Positions 11,026-20,867 of a DNA stretch of 64,000 nucleotides are shown here, piece by piece. This stretch comes from Berberis thunbergii (lineage: Eukaryota; Streptophyta; Magnoliopsida; Ranunculales; Berberidaceae), in contig QNQO01006995.1 in NCBI GenBank assembly GCA_003290165.1, forward strand, positions 53,417 through 117,416, written 5' to 3'. The notes under the pieces are model-generated. The model was not told the origin of the DNA. It searched no databases and saw only the letters and a list, made by a program, of their open reading frames with translations. The position numbers and the translations under genes were made by a program. Every line of letters starts with the position of its first letter. The first letter of the stretch is position 1.

Positions 11026-11523
11026 AGGAACGTTGGTAAGGTTAAGTAAAAACCTAGGTAAGAACAAGATGTTGATCATACTGGTAATTGCCTAGTCAGT
11101 GTTCATATCTTCCACAAAGCTTAATGATCTTAGATTGTTATCTAACTTATGATTCTTGATTAGATAGCATGATAAGAATAGTTTGAAAGCGATGCTAAAT
11201 TTAATTCAACGAACTTGGGAAAATAATAAGATTAATGCAGTGTTGATCACGGTTAATCTTGAGCATTGTCTTTCACGAGTTAGCAAGTGATTATTGAATA
11301 TTGTTTTATCAGCATATGTTGGTGTGTAGAGATAAACCCTTAGCTATTTTTTTTTATCTTTGCCATCCCTTTAGTTCTATTATCTTTACAATAGTTTTCT
11401 TACTTTAAATTAGTAAAATTCAACCCCCCAATATTTTCTTAATTAGGTTGTTAGTTGTATTTTACTTATTGTTAATGTTAGTTAGCAAGCCCTCTAATCT
11501 CTGGTCCAGAACGATCCCTATTT
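11026..11523 (+). mobile_element. Athila 3' LTR, left part, 5'-truncated
   Basis: From AGGAACGTTGG onward the sequence parallels 6,977-7,480 of the 5' LTR at high identity. It stops at CGATCCCTATTT, where the L1 poly(A) end (poly-T here) begins. The LTR resumes at 18,404 with TTAGTCTATAC and ends at 18,465. The TGATAGG start is absent. Confidence 0.8.
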
Positions 11524-11601
11524 TTTTATTTTTTTTGAAAGGCAAGCGTGGGGGTTTATATGGGCTCCCCAGACCACTAAAAATAAAAAGGATCAGATTT
11601 G

Positions 11602-11886
11602 TTACAATCGAGCGTATTTCCTACCTCGGGCATCATCAAACACAATTTTCTTAATGTCCTCCGCAAATGAACTAGGAATGATCTCAATAAACTCATGGTC
11701 AGGTAAGAGTTTTGAGAGTTTATCCGCTACTTGGTTCGTTTCTCGTATTGTGTGCATGACATTGCATTCCAGAAATGTCCTGATTGCCTCCTTGATGCGC
11801 TTTGTTATATGTATTGCTTCCCATGGGGGAGCTTTAGTGATAGTAATGTATTTGAAAACATTACAAGAATCCATACTTAACTCCAC
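11602..11886 (-). pseudogene. L1 ORF2 RNase H domain (part)
   Basis: The minus-strand frame encodes MELSMDSCNVFKYI and IRETNQVADKLSKL. These match the second half of the plant LINE-type RNase H domain (RVT_3 family), where a DS step and an N-x-x-AD-x-L motif are usual. The first half lies at 11,900-12,080 in other frames (for example the reading of GIELG and TVTVHEL-like sequence). The domain degrades the RNA strand of the cDNA hybrid. Confidence 0.65.
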
Positions 11887-12289
11887 TTTCTAAAAACCAT
11901 GTTTTTGTGCTAGCTTAATCCCCAATTCGATTCCCTGTAGTTCATGTACAGTCACTGTTTGTTCTCTTTGTTCCCCTGCCGCAGCTGCCACTACTAGACT
12001 ATCATGGTCCCTGATTAATGCACCATATCCACCTTTATTCCTTGCTAGAAAGCCATCCGAGTTCACCTTGAATCATCATAGTTCAGGCTTTTTCCATGCA
12101 TGCACAGTACTGGTGTGTATATGGAATTGAACACCTATTCGCCACTTATCAAAAAGCTTTATGTTCTCACCATTGGCTTCTACCTGTAGATCCAGGGCTG
12201 AAGCACGAAGCCGAACATCTTGAATGATCTTGGGCACTAAACCACTTGATGCTCTAAACTTGGACTGGAAGACTCTATAATTCCTCTAT

Positions 12290-12520
12290 ATCCATAGATG
12301 GTAGGTAGCGGCATTCAAAGCAAGCTTCTTTAGCACAGTTCTAGGAGACGTACCACAGAACTTCATTTCACACCACTTCCACTCTGCTGCCCAATCCAGA
12401 GGATGTTGTCTATAGCCCAATTGAAGAAGGACAACTGACCACACATAACATGAGTACCTACACTTGAAGAAGAGGTGTTCTTCACACTCTAGTTCATCAT
12501 TGCACAGTGAGCAACTTGAT
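12290..12520 (-). pseudogene. L1 ORF2 zf-RVT zinc-binding module
   Basis: The reverse complement reads CSLCNDELECEEHLFFKCRY followed by CYVWSVVLLQLGY and LDWAAEWKW. This is the C-x2-C...H-x-F-F-x-C...W arrangement of the zf-RVT module found between RT and RNase H in plant L1 elements. It is open here but separated from the RNase H part by stops. Confidence 0.7.
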
Positions 12521-12764
12521 CATTCAATGACTCCCTATTTTTTCAATTTGTCATGTCTCTTGAGAGCCTATGCACAACAAGCCAACTAGTGAAACTACGC
12601 CTTAGTATTCTTCCTATGAACCACACTAGTTTAGACCATGAGACTAATTGTGATCTTTGCCTAATTGATTGGTATGCACTCTTATTAGTGAACTCTCCAT
12701 CAAGACCCCCATCCAAGTGACTTCATCTTTGTAAGCACTGTCCAGCTCTATTGATTCAAGATCT

Positions 12765-14247
12765 TCAAATATCAGCAAATATGGATCTCTCTTGCAGTCG
12801 GGTATCCCATTTGTTATCCCTTATTAGCGCATTAACTTTAGCATTGTGGTGTAATAGAGAGTGATACATAAGATGCTGGGGACATCTATTGAGTAGGATA
12901 CCCAGGGAGTGCCATGGATCTTTCAACAACAGAGTGTCCTTACCATCTCCAATTGAGTGAACAATTAGCTTGCTTGCCTGAGCTCTACATTTGAGAATAT
13001 TATGCCAACACCAGGATGAGTCACTTGTGGTGTCCATGACCCAGAAATTCTTTGATTTGATAATGTTATTAGTTGTCCATTGTACCCACAAATTCTCATT
13101 CTTGGAAACTATATTCCACACATGCCTCATCATTGTAGCCTTGTTAGAGGTTTCAATGCACCTTACGCGCAAGCCTCCCTCATTATAAGGCCTGCATATT
13201 TGTTGTCAGTTTACCATAGGAGTTTTTGTGTAGTTATCATTGGCCGACCACAAAAAGTTCCTCATAATAGTTGTTATGTCATCCCGAACATTTGTAGGCA
13301 AGATGAAACAAGAAGACCAATAGACATGGAGATTATTCAAGACTGTTTAAACGAGAGTGACTCTGCCTGCATATGAAAGATAATTGTTCTTCCAGGATTG
13401 CACTCTCTTACGAATTCTATCTACCAATGGTAAATAATGATTGTAGTCCAGGCGAAAAGAGATCAGTGGGAGACCCAGGTACTTCACCGGTAGTGCTTCT
13501 AGCTTAAAGTCTAGGCACTTAGTGATCTGTAGGAGCTCCTCACTGGGAACCCCAGTAGCAAACAGACTGCTTTTAGAGCAATTTATAGCAAGTGTTGAGT
13601 ATTTTTTTAATTGTTTCATGGCATTTGAAAGCGCTACTGCAGACTTAATACTCCCATGGAAGAAAGCAATAAGGTCGTCAGCAAAGCAGAGATGAGTTAC
13701 TGAATTTTGGATGCAATATATATTCTCCTTCTTCCACTGTTTTAGTATTAAATGTAGAAGTTCCATTACCATAACAAATAGATATGTAGACATTGGACAC
13801 CCTTGTCTTATACCCCTCAATAGATTCCCATCTAATCATATCATAGGCCCTCCTAAGGTCTATTTTTGCTACACACCGGGGGACTCCCTTGTCTTTGTGA
13901 TAGTTTCTAACTAGTTCATGAGCTAGCATGACATTGTCATGAATGTATCTTCCCCTTATTAACGCGGACTGGTCCAAACTAACTAGTTTGTGGACTATTC
14001 TCTTCATTTTATTAGTCAGGATTTTAGTTATGCATTTGTACAACACATTGCAAGATGAGATCGGTCTGAAATCACCAAGATAAGAGGCATTAGTAATTTT
14101 AGGAATCAAGGTAATGTACGTGTTATTTACCTCTCCAATCATCCTCTTGCTTCTGAAGAAATTCTGGACTGCCTTTGTAAAATCGTCTCCTATGATTCTC
14201 CAAGAAGTTTTGAAGAAAAGTGATGAGAAGCTGCCAGGGCCAGAGGC
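12765..14247 (-). pseudogene. L1 ORF2 reverse transcriptase
   Basis: Three minus-strand open stretches cover the RT. 14,142-13,830 has ITLIPKITNASYLGDFRPIS and KIDLRRAYDMIRWESI (fingers and palm). 13,820-13,347 has GIRQGCPMSTYLFV, the intact catalytic CFADDLIAFF, and LPVKYLGLPL. 13,172-12,765 is the thumb/linker with WIRW-like repeats and GDGKDTLLLKDPWH. Frame changes at about 13,820 and 13,350 break it. The catalytic FADD is kept, so decay here is mainly indels and stops. Confidence 0.8.
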
Positions 14248-14255
14248 CTTATCAG
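14248..14255. repeat. hAT target site duplication CTTATCAG (left; right copy 15,068-15,075)
   Basis: CTTATCAG lies on both sides of the element ends CAGTG...CACTG. Eight bases is the standard hAT duplication length. Confidence 0.9.
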
Positions 14256-15067
14256 CAGTGTTCTAAAAATCAGCCTAGGCGGCGCCTAAGGGCTAGAAGG
14301 TGGAAAACCGCCCAGATTAATGGCTGGGCGGGCTGTCTGGGCGGTTCTTGGCAGTCTGGGCGGTTCAGGGCAGTCTGGGTGGGTCTAGGCGGGATCTAGG
14401 CGGGGTCTGGGCGGCCTAAGCGAGGTCTAGGCGGACTCTAGGCAAGTCTAGGCGGTATGGGCGATTTTATTTTTTTTAATTTTAAATTTATTTTATTTTT
14501 ATTTTTTTAATTTTTTAAAAATTTTTAATAAGGCTGATTGTGTTCCTATTTTTTAGAAATAAATTATTTAATTGTTTCCCCAAAAATCTCGGGAATGAGC
14601 TTGATGATGATGATGATGAAACTATTTAATTGTATTTTATTCAGTATATTTCTAAATGTAGCAAATGATGATTACTTAATGGAATTCTCAAAGGATCTGC
14701 CGGTACCAATTTTACTAATGTAGATTTTATCAAACATAACTGAGGCTATTCATGAAATTTGAAGAAAAATAAAAGAGTACACAAATTCAAATTTATATAA
14801 AGTACCATCATGACCAACTTCAGTCATTTGAGTTTTAATAAATTGTGTTCACGATTGTTAATTTTTCATGTTTTTAAATTTTGCATATGTATATTGGCAT
14901 TAAATTGGATGTAATTGATAATGTATTATGCTTAACTTTTGTAAATTATTAAAGTAATAATATAAAACCTAAGACCACCTAGGTGCTGCCTAGGCGCCCG
15001 CCTAGGCCCCTGGGCGCTAGACACCTACTCGCCGCCCGCCCAGCGCCTAGCGATTTTTAGAACACTG
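14256..15067. mobile_element. Non-autonomous hAT element (CAGTGTTCTAAAAATC family), copy 1
   Basis: The 812-bp element has terminal inverted repeats CAGTGTTCTAAAAATC and its complement GATTTTTAGAACACTG. The subterminal regions are rich in CTAGGCGG-type repeats and the centre is AT-rich and non-coding. Perfect 8-bp duplications flank it. It sits inside the L1 RT/endonuclease linker. No transposase is encoded, so it would depend on an autonomous hAT elsewhere. Confidence 0.9.
14578..14618 (+). mobile_element. 41-bp RTE LINE 3' tail inserted in hAT copy 1
   Basis: CCCCAAAAATCTCGGGAATG followed by AGCTTGATGATGATGATGATG matches the last bases of the RTE LINE at 6,760-6,808 (CCCGAAAAATATTGGGAATG then GGCTTT and an ATG repeat). 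It is flanked by AAATTATTTAATTG and AAACTATTTAATTG, an imperfect target duplication. It is an extremely 5'-truncated insertion. Confidence 0.75.
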
Positions 15068-16300
15068 CTTATCAGAGACCATGGAAGCCAAGGCTTCTAT
15101 AATTTCATTCCTATTCACCTCTTGGGTCATCACCATAACATCTTCCTCATATATGGTTCTTTCGGCTTGCAAGCTATCAATGAATGTTGTGTCATAGTCA
15201 CCCAGTTCACCAACATAAATGTCTTCAAAATACCTTATGCATTCAGTTTGTATATCCTTCATATCCTCTAGTTTCTCATGTTGATGATTGTAAATGGATA
15301 ATATGTTATTTTTGGATTGCCTTTCCCGCAAGTATTGATGGAAGTATGAGACATTTTCATCACCTGACCGCATGTGCTTCGCTTTTGCTTTTTGTACCAC
15401 TTCTGATTCTACATTCCTGGCTGCAAATGCGTAGTTCTTGACTGCATCCTTCCTTTGCAACTACCAAAGTGGGGTTAAGAGGATCCAATTGAAGCGAAGT
15501 CTGCATTGCTTCCATGACTTGTTTGGAAGCAATGACACTACTTGTAGCATTGACAAAGTAGCTTTTACCCTTTTTAATTTCTGTACAAAGCAGTATGTTG
15601 CATTACCCTTCACTGGTGTGTCCCATGCATCCTTAACCATCTCCAAGTAACCCTTCTCATGGACCCAATAGTTGAAAAACCTAAATGGAATATGACCTGG
15701 ATTTTTATGTTCATAGATGGTAAGTATGATTGGTGAATGATATGATATCTCTCGTTTAGAAAATAAGCTTCTAAGTTAGGTATATCAACTAGCCATTCCT
15801 TGTTTATCATTGCTTGGTCTAGCTTGGACATGACCCTATGCTCATCACTTTGTTTGTTGCTCCATGTTAAAAAACAACCCTTATACTGGAAATCAAATAG
15901 GTCTACTTTCAATGCACAGTCTGCAAGATCAATGAACTGACTTTAGCATATTTCATCCCCACCTACTCTTTCCTGTGAATTCAGGATTGAGTTAAAGTCA
16001 CCCAATATTAACCATGGCAATTTGTTGGTGTTTGAGAAGGTGACTAGCTCAAGCCATAGGTGTTTTCTGATTGTGTTGTAGTTGCTACCATATACAAAGG
16101 TCAGTATGCAAGAAAATCCAGTAGGCGAAATAGCATTCAAGAAAATGGCCTGCTCGGGTCTTGAGAATACACTCATGTTCACCGCTTGCGGATCCCAGAG
16201 TACCCAGATTCTACCTCATTTCGCTATATCATTATTGTCAATTACCAACCAGTCACGCACTAATTCTTTCTGAATCTTCTCCTTTTTTTCATTACTAACT
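15047..16300 (-). pseudogene. L1 ORF2 endonuclease and EN-RT linker
   Basis: The minus strand encodes an AP-type endonuclease. 16,182-15,943 has FSCILTFVYGSNY and PWLILGDFNSILNSQERVGG, carrying the GDFN catalytic block. 15,912-15,610 has GCFLTWSNKQSDEHRVMSKL, the usual TW and S-KLD signature. The linker (15,646-15,047) has EVVQKAKAKHMRSGDENVSYFH. A TAG stop at 15,461-15,463 splits the linker; the duplicate at 31,434-32,033 has CAG there. This enzyme nicks the target to prime reverse transcription. Confidence 0.8.
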
Positions 16301-16407
16301 TTCGTCTCAACCAGCCCTAAAATACTAATGTATACTTGTGTATAAATTTCCGGACTTCACTTTGCTTCAAGGGATCATTTAGACCCCTAACATTCCAGCA
16401 TGCTGTC

Positions 16408-18230
16408 TTAATCATCTAAAGATGTAGCGTGTTGGTCATCACCCCCAATAGGGGTAGATAGTTCATGTCCCAGTATAGTTTTAGGGCCTCTCGTGGTCTT
16501 GGTTGTCTTGGCTGGTACATAGTCAGTCCCTTGTTCCACGCTTTGTAATACTTCAAACGGATTGCTTTTACTACGCAGATTATGAACTTTTGTCTGAATG
16601 ATTGGTTGCTTAATGTTCCCTCTATTAGAACCTTCATCCTTCTTATTTATGCCTCCTTGCAAAGGTCTAGATGTTGTCTCCTTATGACCACCAGTTGCTC
16701 TCACTGTGCTAGGTTTCAATTGTTCCTTATGCACCTGACTCGGTGCTGACTGGGCTAGTATCACTTGCTGAGAAGCTAGTGATTGCTCAGAATCTATTGA
16801 TTGTTGAGGAACTACTTGCTGAGAAGCTAGTACTCACTGAGACTCTAGTAGATGCTGAGATGCTACTACTTGCTGGGAAGCTATTCCTTACTGAATAGTT
16901 ATCTCTATTTGAGGTAACTCTTGCTGAGATGAAACTGGCTGGGCCAGTACAATTTTCATGTCAGCCAAGTCTGCTTGCACTTCCTCCACTGGTGCTATAA
17001 CTTCAGTTGACACCTCGTTCTCCATCCCAATCTCATTATTGGCATGTGTGACAATTTGCAATGCATTTTCACTATGCACACCATGCATGTCAGACTCGGT
17101 GTGTTTGTGAGTCTGCACCTCACCTCGGGCATCATCCTGTGCGGCCTTTTGAGCCACATTTTGTGCCTCATCATGCTTACTATTAGCCTTTCGCCTGCTA
17201 GTGATTGTTGCCCAGCCATCTTCTGTCCCTTCTTCTCCTTAGCTTCTTTTGGTTTCCAGTACTTTGCATTTGTATTATAGTTCTTCTTTTGCTTTGAGCA
17301 CTTAGCAGAGTTGTGTTCAAATCCCACACAATGTTTGCATCTCTCTGGTTTCCAAAATTATTCAACCTTCACTCTAGTGGACCTCCCATCATCTGAAGCC
17401 ACAAGGATGTCAGTATGGAACTTGTTATTTTAGTTAATCTCTACGCATACTCTTCTAAAGGATAGTCTGGTCCAATGCTCAGTCGCTTAGTCAAGCATGA
17501 GGGGGACCACAAGTGCACTAGCAATTGATTGCAATCCTTCGGGGCTCCACAAGAACAGTGGTACTTTTTGCAAGTTAACCCAGACAGGCACTGAGTTAAG
17601 CACCTCAACATCATCTTCAATATATGGTTTTTATGGCCTGATGAGAAATAGTTTACTCGTTATATGCACAGGACCCATGTCTAAGACCTTTGCCTTATCT
17701 GTTTCGTTTAGAAACTTGATGACGAACGCTTTTTCACCATAAACTGACATCTCAAAACCATTCTTCAACCCCCAAATCCGCTTCAAACTATCATTGACAA
17801 AGCCATAAGAGAGCCTTTTAACAACGAAGTTGCCAATTATGTATTGCTCACATTCAGCCATTCTTTTATCATGTTCTGCAACCTTGATCTGCACCATGGC
17901 CTAGCCATCTACCATGGAAGGAGGAACATAGGACAACCTAGTTGATCCTTGTTCTCTGCAACTAGCAAACAGTGACGCCCAACTTTTCCTGTTATCAATC
18001 GTGTTAGGTGTGGCGGCCGTAGGTTGTGCATGGGCTATATCATCTTCTACATCTGATGACCTTAATTCATCTACATAATCTCTGGACTCATTGGTCATAA
18101 GCTTAGTACCTAGTTCTTGTCCTGTTGCAGGAACAATAACTTATGCATGTCCCCTCTCATTATCAGACGCTACTCCACGAGGGGTAATGGAGGCGATTGT
18201 ATTGTTGGAAGGCACTAACGTCATCCTAGT
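16408..18230 (-). pseudogene. L1 ORF1 (DUF4283 domain and CCHC knuckle)
   Basis: From the N-terminus, 18,098-17,901 has a KSWASLFASCREQGSTRLSY segment. 17,897-17,631 is a DUF4283-like RNA-binding domain (MAECEQYIIGNFVVKRLSYG). A single CX2CX4HX4C knuckle (CKHCVGFEHNSAKC) lies at 17,298-17,339, and a Q-rich, E-rich tail extends to 16,408. This is the plant L1 ORF1 layout; the product coats LINE RNA. Stops at 17,898 and 17,630 and frame changes break it. Confidence 0.75.
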
Positions 18231-18299
18231 TCGATCAAAGCATCAAGCATCATCTATCAACAAACCCTAAGCAAGCCTTTAGAAAACCCTAGTTGCCTC

Positions 18300-18405
18300 C
18301 CTAAGCAAACCCTAGTCGCCTTCTATCTATTATTGGCTGCAATGACTTGATATATTCCTAAGCAAACCCTAGTCGCCTTCTATCTTCCATTGGCTACAAT
18401 GACTT
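18300..18405 (-). repeat. Tandem repeat at the L1 5' end
   Basis: Two copies of a 58-bp unit beginning CCTAAGCAAACCCTAGTCGC (18,300-18,348 and 18,357-18,405) form the 5' terminus of the LINE, with a third weaker copy just inside at 18,266-18,298. Tandem promoter-like monomers at L1 5' ends are known in several lineages, but no promoter activity can be shown from sequence. Confidence 0.6.
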
Positions 18406-18465
18406 AGTCTATACAACAATCACAAAACAGGGTATTAAGTTGTGTGCTACTAAAATAGTGCATCA
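18404..18465 (+). mobile_element. Athila 3' LTR, right part
   Basis: TTAGTCTATAC through GTGCATCA matches 7,471-7,533 of the 5' LTR, including TATTAAGTTGTGTGCTAC. It is the terminal 62 bp of the 3' LTR beyond the L1 insertion. Confidence 0.85.
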
Positions 18466-18730
18466 GATCTCCACAACAAGATCACTTTCCTAAACTACAT
18501 CACTAAAGGCCTAGTCGAACAATGACTCATTCACTATAAAAGGGATATAAGGTCGATGAACTAGAGGTACGCTATACAACCCATTTTACAGTTTTAAGCC
18601 TCTCATAAGTGTTATCTAACTTAAGCATCGGAGTGCCATCGGTCACCACACGGTGGTCCTTTGCTCACGTTTGTTACTTGTGCAGGTCTGGGTAAGCAGC
18701 AAGGAAGGAAAGCAAGAATCGACTACATCA
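18466..18730 (+). mobile_element. Tat-type 3' LTR, right part
   Basis: After the GATCT duplication the sequence continues the LTR interrupted at 3,127. It has a TATA box CTATAAAAG at 18,533-18,541, the block CATCGGAGTGCCATCGGTCA shared with the second Tat-like LTR, and an end GACTACATCA at 18,730. Together with 2,714-3,127 it makes a full LTR. Confidence 0.7.
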
Positions 18731-18913
18731 ACTGTTATTGCTATAGTTGTTATTGCAGGTTATGATATACTTGTCACTGTAAATGAATTGTTAAATCATA
18801 ACAAATGAAAGCATTCATTGCTTGCTAATACCTTCATTACATATAGGGATAGATGGAAATGAGTACAAACGAATTAGATGGACAACATATACAAGCATAT
18901 AGTAAAAAAACTA
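18731..18913. other. Intergenic sequence
   Basis: Between the Tat LTR end and the GRF relic the DNA is AT-rich. I see no gene, repeat or RNA in it. Confidence 0.4.
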
Positions 18914-19450
18914 CTATAACTTACTTCCCAAACACATCACAAAGTTCAGACAATTTGATTTCAGAGGTGAGCTACTTCTCATCGTTCTTCTATCCATCTT
19001 ATTCAATCCATTGAAAACCTTAATTGCATTTTCCCCATGCAACATACTTTTTTCATTTTGTGTCAAACTCAGTTGAAGCGCCAATGTATCTAATTCTATC
19101 ACAACCCAAATTGGGGCATGGAGTTCTTATCCATGGGCAATAATTCACCCAGTGGTTTGGGTAATTAGACTTAAAATAGACACCCTTTGAAGATGATGAA
19201 CTAAAAAGTGAGCATGAGGTGGGGTTTTCAATGAGTTGTTTGAATTGCTCGCCGTAGCGTTGTCAAGCCACCATAACCTCTTGCAAGTATGATATATGCA
19301 CCTCAAGAACTTCCTCCCCTTGTTATTTTCCGTGTTCGCAATCTAAACTCTAAGAATGTGCCCACGATTTGGCATTAGGCATTTGATATACATCCATGGA
19401 CATTTTGTCGTTGTGTAAGCACAATCATCACAAATTTGGTAAACAATGTG
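18914..19450 (-). pseudogene. GRF zinc-finger protein relic
   Basis: On the minus strand about 19,335-19,255 reads NTENNKGRKFLRCIYHTCKR followed by LWWLD. This is the second half of a GRF-type zinc finger (T-x2-N-x-GR-x-F-x2-C...C...W-x-D). 19,102-18,914 is a helical C-terminal tail (IELDTLALQLSLTQNEKSML). Stops separate the two parts, and the first C-x-C pair reads only brokenly near 19,420. Small GRF proteins of this shape are common in plant genomes, often as repeat-associated copies; the function here is unknown. Confidence 0.5.
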
Positions 19451-19459
19451 GAAAGCACT

Positions 19460-19770
19460 CTGAAAACAACATTAAAAACAAATTAGGATAGCATCCCCAC
19501 TGTTAATATACTAACAGAAAATGCCTCCCCCACCACTATTATAGATAAATTATTGTTTCCCTTCCAAACTGCCATTGATGCTAACAATTTCTAATGGCAA
19601 TGTAGCTTGCTATCACTTCAAAAGCTAAAATATGACAATTCAAGATGATCATAGAAGGTTTTGAACATTACCTTCATACTTATGCTCGATTTCTGACCAG
19701 TTCCCATTTTCAACAAAAAGGGTATTGCTATCACTTTGGTTAAGAAGTCAAGATTATACTGGATTTCTTA
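19460..19770. other. Unassigned stretch left of the CACTA subterminal repeats
   Basis: No gene is visible. At 19,709-19,735 the sequence CATTTTCAACAAAAAGGGTA faintly resembles the CACTA end CACTACACCAAAAGGG and lies just before the subterminal repeats. It is too diverged to call a terminus. Confidence 0.3.
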
Positions 19771-19778
19771 ACCCATTA

Positions 19779-20325
19779 GCAACGGTTCTATACCGTGGGT
19801 GTAAGCCATTGTCACGGCTAAGAGCCGTGGGCTACAGAGTCGTCGCGAAATTCCTTGTAACGGCTATAAACCGTTGCTAAACATTGTAGCAACGGTTTTA
19901 TGCTTGAATGGGGGAGGTGATTTTCAGCATTTAGCCACGGTTCTAAACCGTTGCAAGAACAATAGCAACGGTTTTTAGCAGTAGCAAAAATAGCCACGAT
20001 TTTAAGCCGTGACAAAGTGTAGATATTAGCAACGGTTATAAACCATGTCTAACAAGGTAGCAACGGTTTGTAGCCGTGGCTAACCCTGGCCACGGTTTTA
20101 AGCCGTGGCTAAACAGTGAGAAATAAACAGTGGCAAACGTGATAGCAACGGTTTTTAGCCGTGGCTAACCTTGGCCACGGTTTTAAGTCGTAGCAACTTA
20201 TGAATAATACCCACGGTTCCTAGCCGTGGCAAGCTGTAACCACGATTGTAAGCCGTTGGCAATTAAAACAAAATTCAAAAAAACAAAAAATTTGTTTTGT
20301 TGCAACGGTTTGAAACCGTTGCAAA
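19779..20325. repeat. Left CACTA subterminal palindromic repeats
   Basis: About fourteen units alternate GCAACGG and GCCACGG starts with CCGTTGC or CCGTGGC ends, for example GGCCACGGTTTTAAGCCGTGGC near 20,093. Many units are perfect palindromes of 20-22 bp spaced by 10-30 bp. They match the repeats at 29,813-30,238 and the short array after 32,307. They are probably transposase-binding sites and could form hairpins. Confidence 0.8.
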
Positions 20326-20672
20326 TTAATATAATCGGAAAAAAATGTATATTTTTTTTTTGCTGCTACAGCAAAATCACAGCCGTGGCACCTGCAAAAT
20401 CAGTCCTTACACATAGTCCACACAAATGAGACAAAAGAATCATGAATTGGATGAACTAATTCAGCTCTAATTCAGCCTGAATTAAACACATTAATTATCA
20501 ATAATAATTCAACATATTACAAGCAATTGGTCATCGTGATTGCTCAAAACTTCCAACACCTCCATGTTAGGCCAATCAGTTGCCTAGGTTACTAGATGCC
20601 AATAGATCCAACGGTTGTCATTAACATCATGCAAAAAAGGTGGGTTCTACCAGTAACATTACTAGTAAACTT

Positions 20673-20858
20673 GCGAAAATTAAAATCTGCTAGTCCTTTT
20701 CCAGATGAGTTCTGCCAGATAGCTTCTAAAGCTGGAACTATGGGAGCTACATCCGATCCACTAGCAAGAAAACCAAGTCTGGTGAAATCATTTGCTATCT
20801 CAGCATAGTCCTCATTTACAGCATGGACAACAACATCAATCAAAATATGTTTATTTTG
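20673..20858 (-). pseudogene. Captured exon of an ABC1-family (ABC1K, aarF-type) kinase
   Basis: After a good splice acceptor (TATTTGCAG at 20,859-20,867 read on the minus strand) the exon encodes LIDVVVHAVNEDYAEIANDF, TRLGFLASGSDVAPIVPALE and AIWQNSSGKGLADFNFR. This is the conserved region C-terminal to the kinase core of chloroplast ABC1K proteins, atypical kinases acting in plastoglobules or thylakoids. Homology stops abruptly at FNFR with no GT donor, so it is a capture breakpoint. No kinase motifs are present. The family call is strong; which paralogue is not resolved. Confidence 0.75.
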
Positions 20859-20867
20859 CTGCAAATA

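Larger units (their letters stand above)
11524..18403 (-). mobile_element. Near full-length L1-type LINE inserted in the Athila 3' LTR
   Basis: On the minus strand the order is a 5' leader with a tandem repeat, ORF1 (DUF4283 and CCHC), ORF2 endonuclease, reverse transcriptase, a zf-RVT zinc-binding module and a terminal RNase H. It ends in a poly(A) tract (T-rich at 11,521-11,538). At 6.9 kb it has the length and domain order of plant L1 elements. A hAT element interrupts ORF2 at 14,256-15,067. The LTR is cut between CCCTATTT and TAGTCTATAC. No long target duplication is visible, at most a few T/A bases. Confidence 0.85.
3128..18465 (+). mobile_element. Athila-like Ty3/gypsy retrotransposon, deleted internally and carrying nested insertions
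   Basis: The element starts TGATAGGAGC and ends GTGCATCA between 5-bp GATCT duplications. In order it has a 5' LTR (3,128-7,533, interrupted by a LINE), a primer site with GGCGCCGTTG, a gag region, an Athila-type protease with DLGAS instead of DSG/DTG, and only the last 70 residues or so of integrase. It ends with a 3' untranslated region and a shortened 3' LTR (11,026-11,523 plus 18,404-18,465) interrupted by an L1 LINE. Reverse transcriptase, RNase H and most of integrase are missing between 9,866 and about 10,090. The copy cannot move on its own. Confidence 0.85.

Noticed and set aside
11510..18415. Long target duplication for the L1 insertion
   Set aside because: Only a few T/A bases are shared at the two junctions, so none was called.
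19709..19735. CACTA left terminal repeat
   Set aside because: CATTTTCAACAAAAAGGG matches only weakly; no CACTA motif and no 3-bp duplication could be paired.
19779..20325. Regularly spaced palindromic repeats considered as a CRISPR array
   Set aside because: Plant nuclear context, variable repeats and spacers, no cas genes, and matching arrays at CACTA ends.
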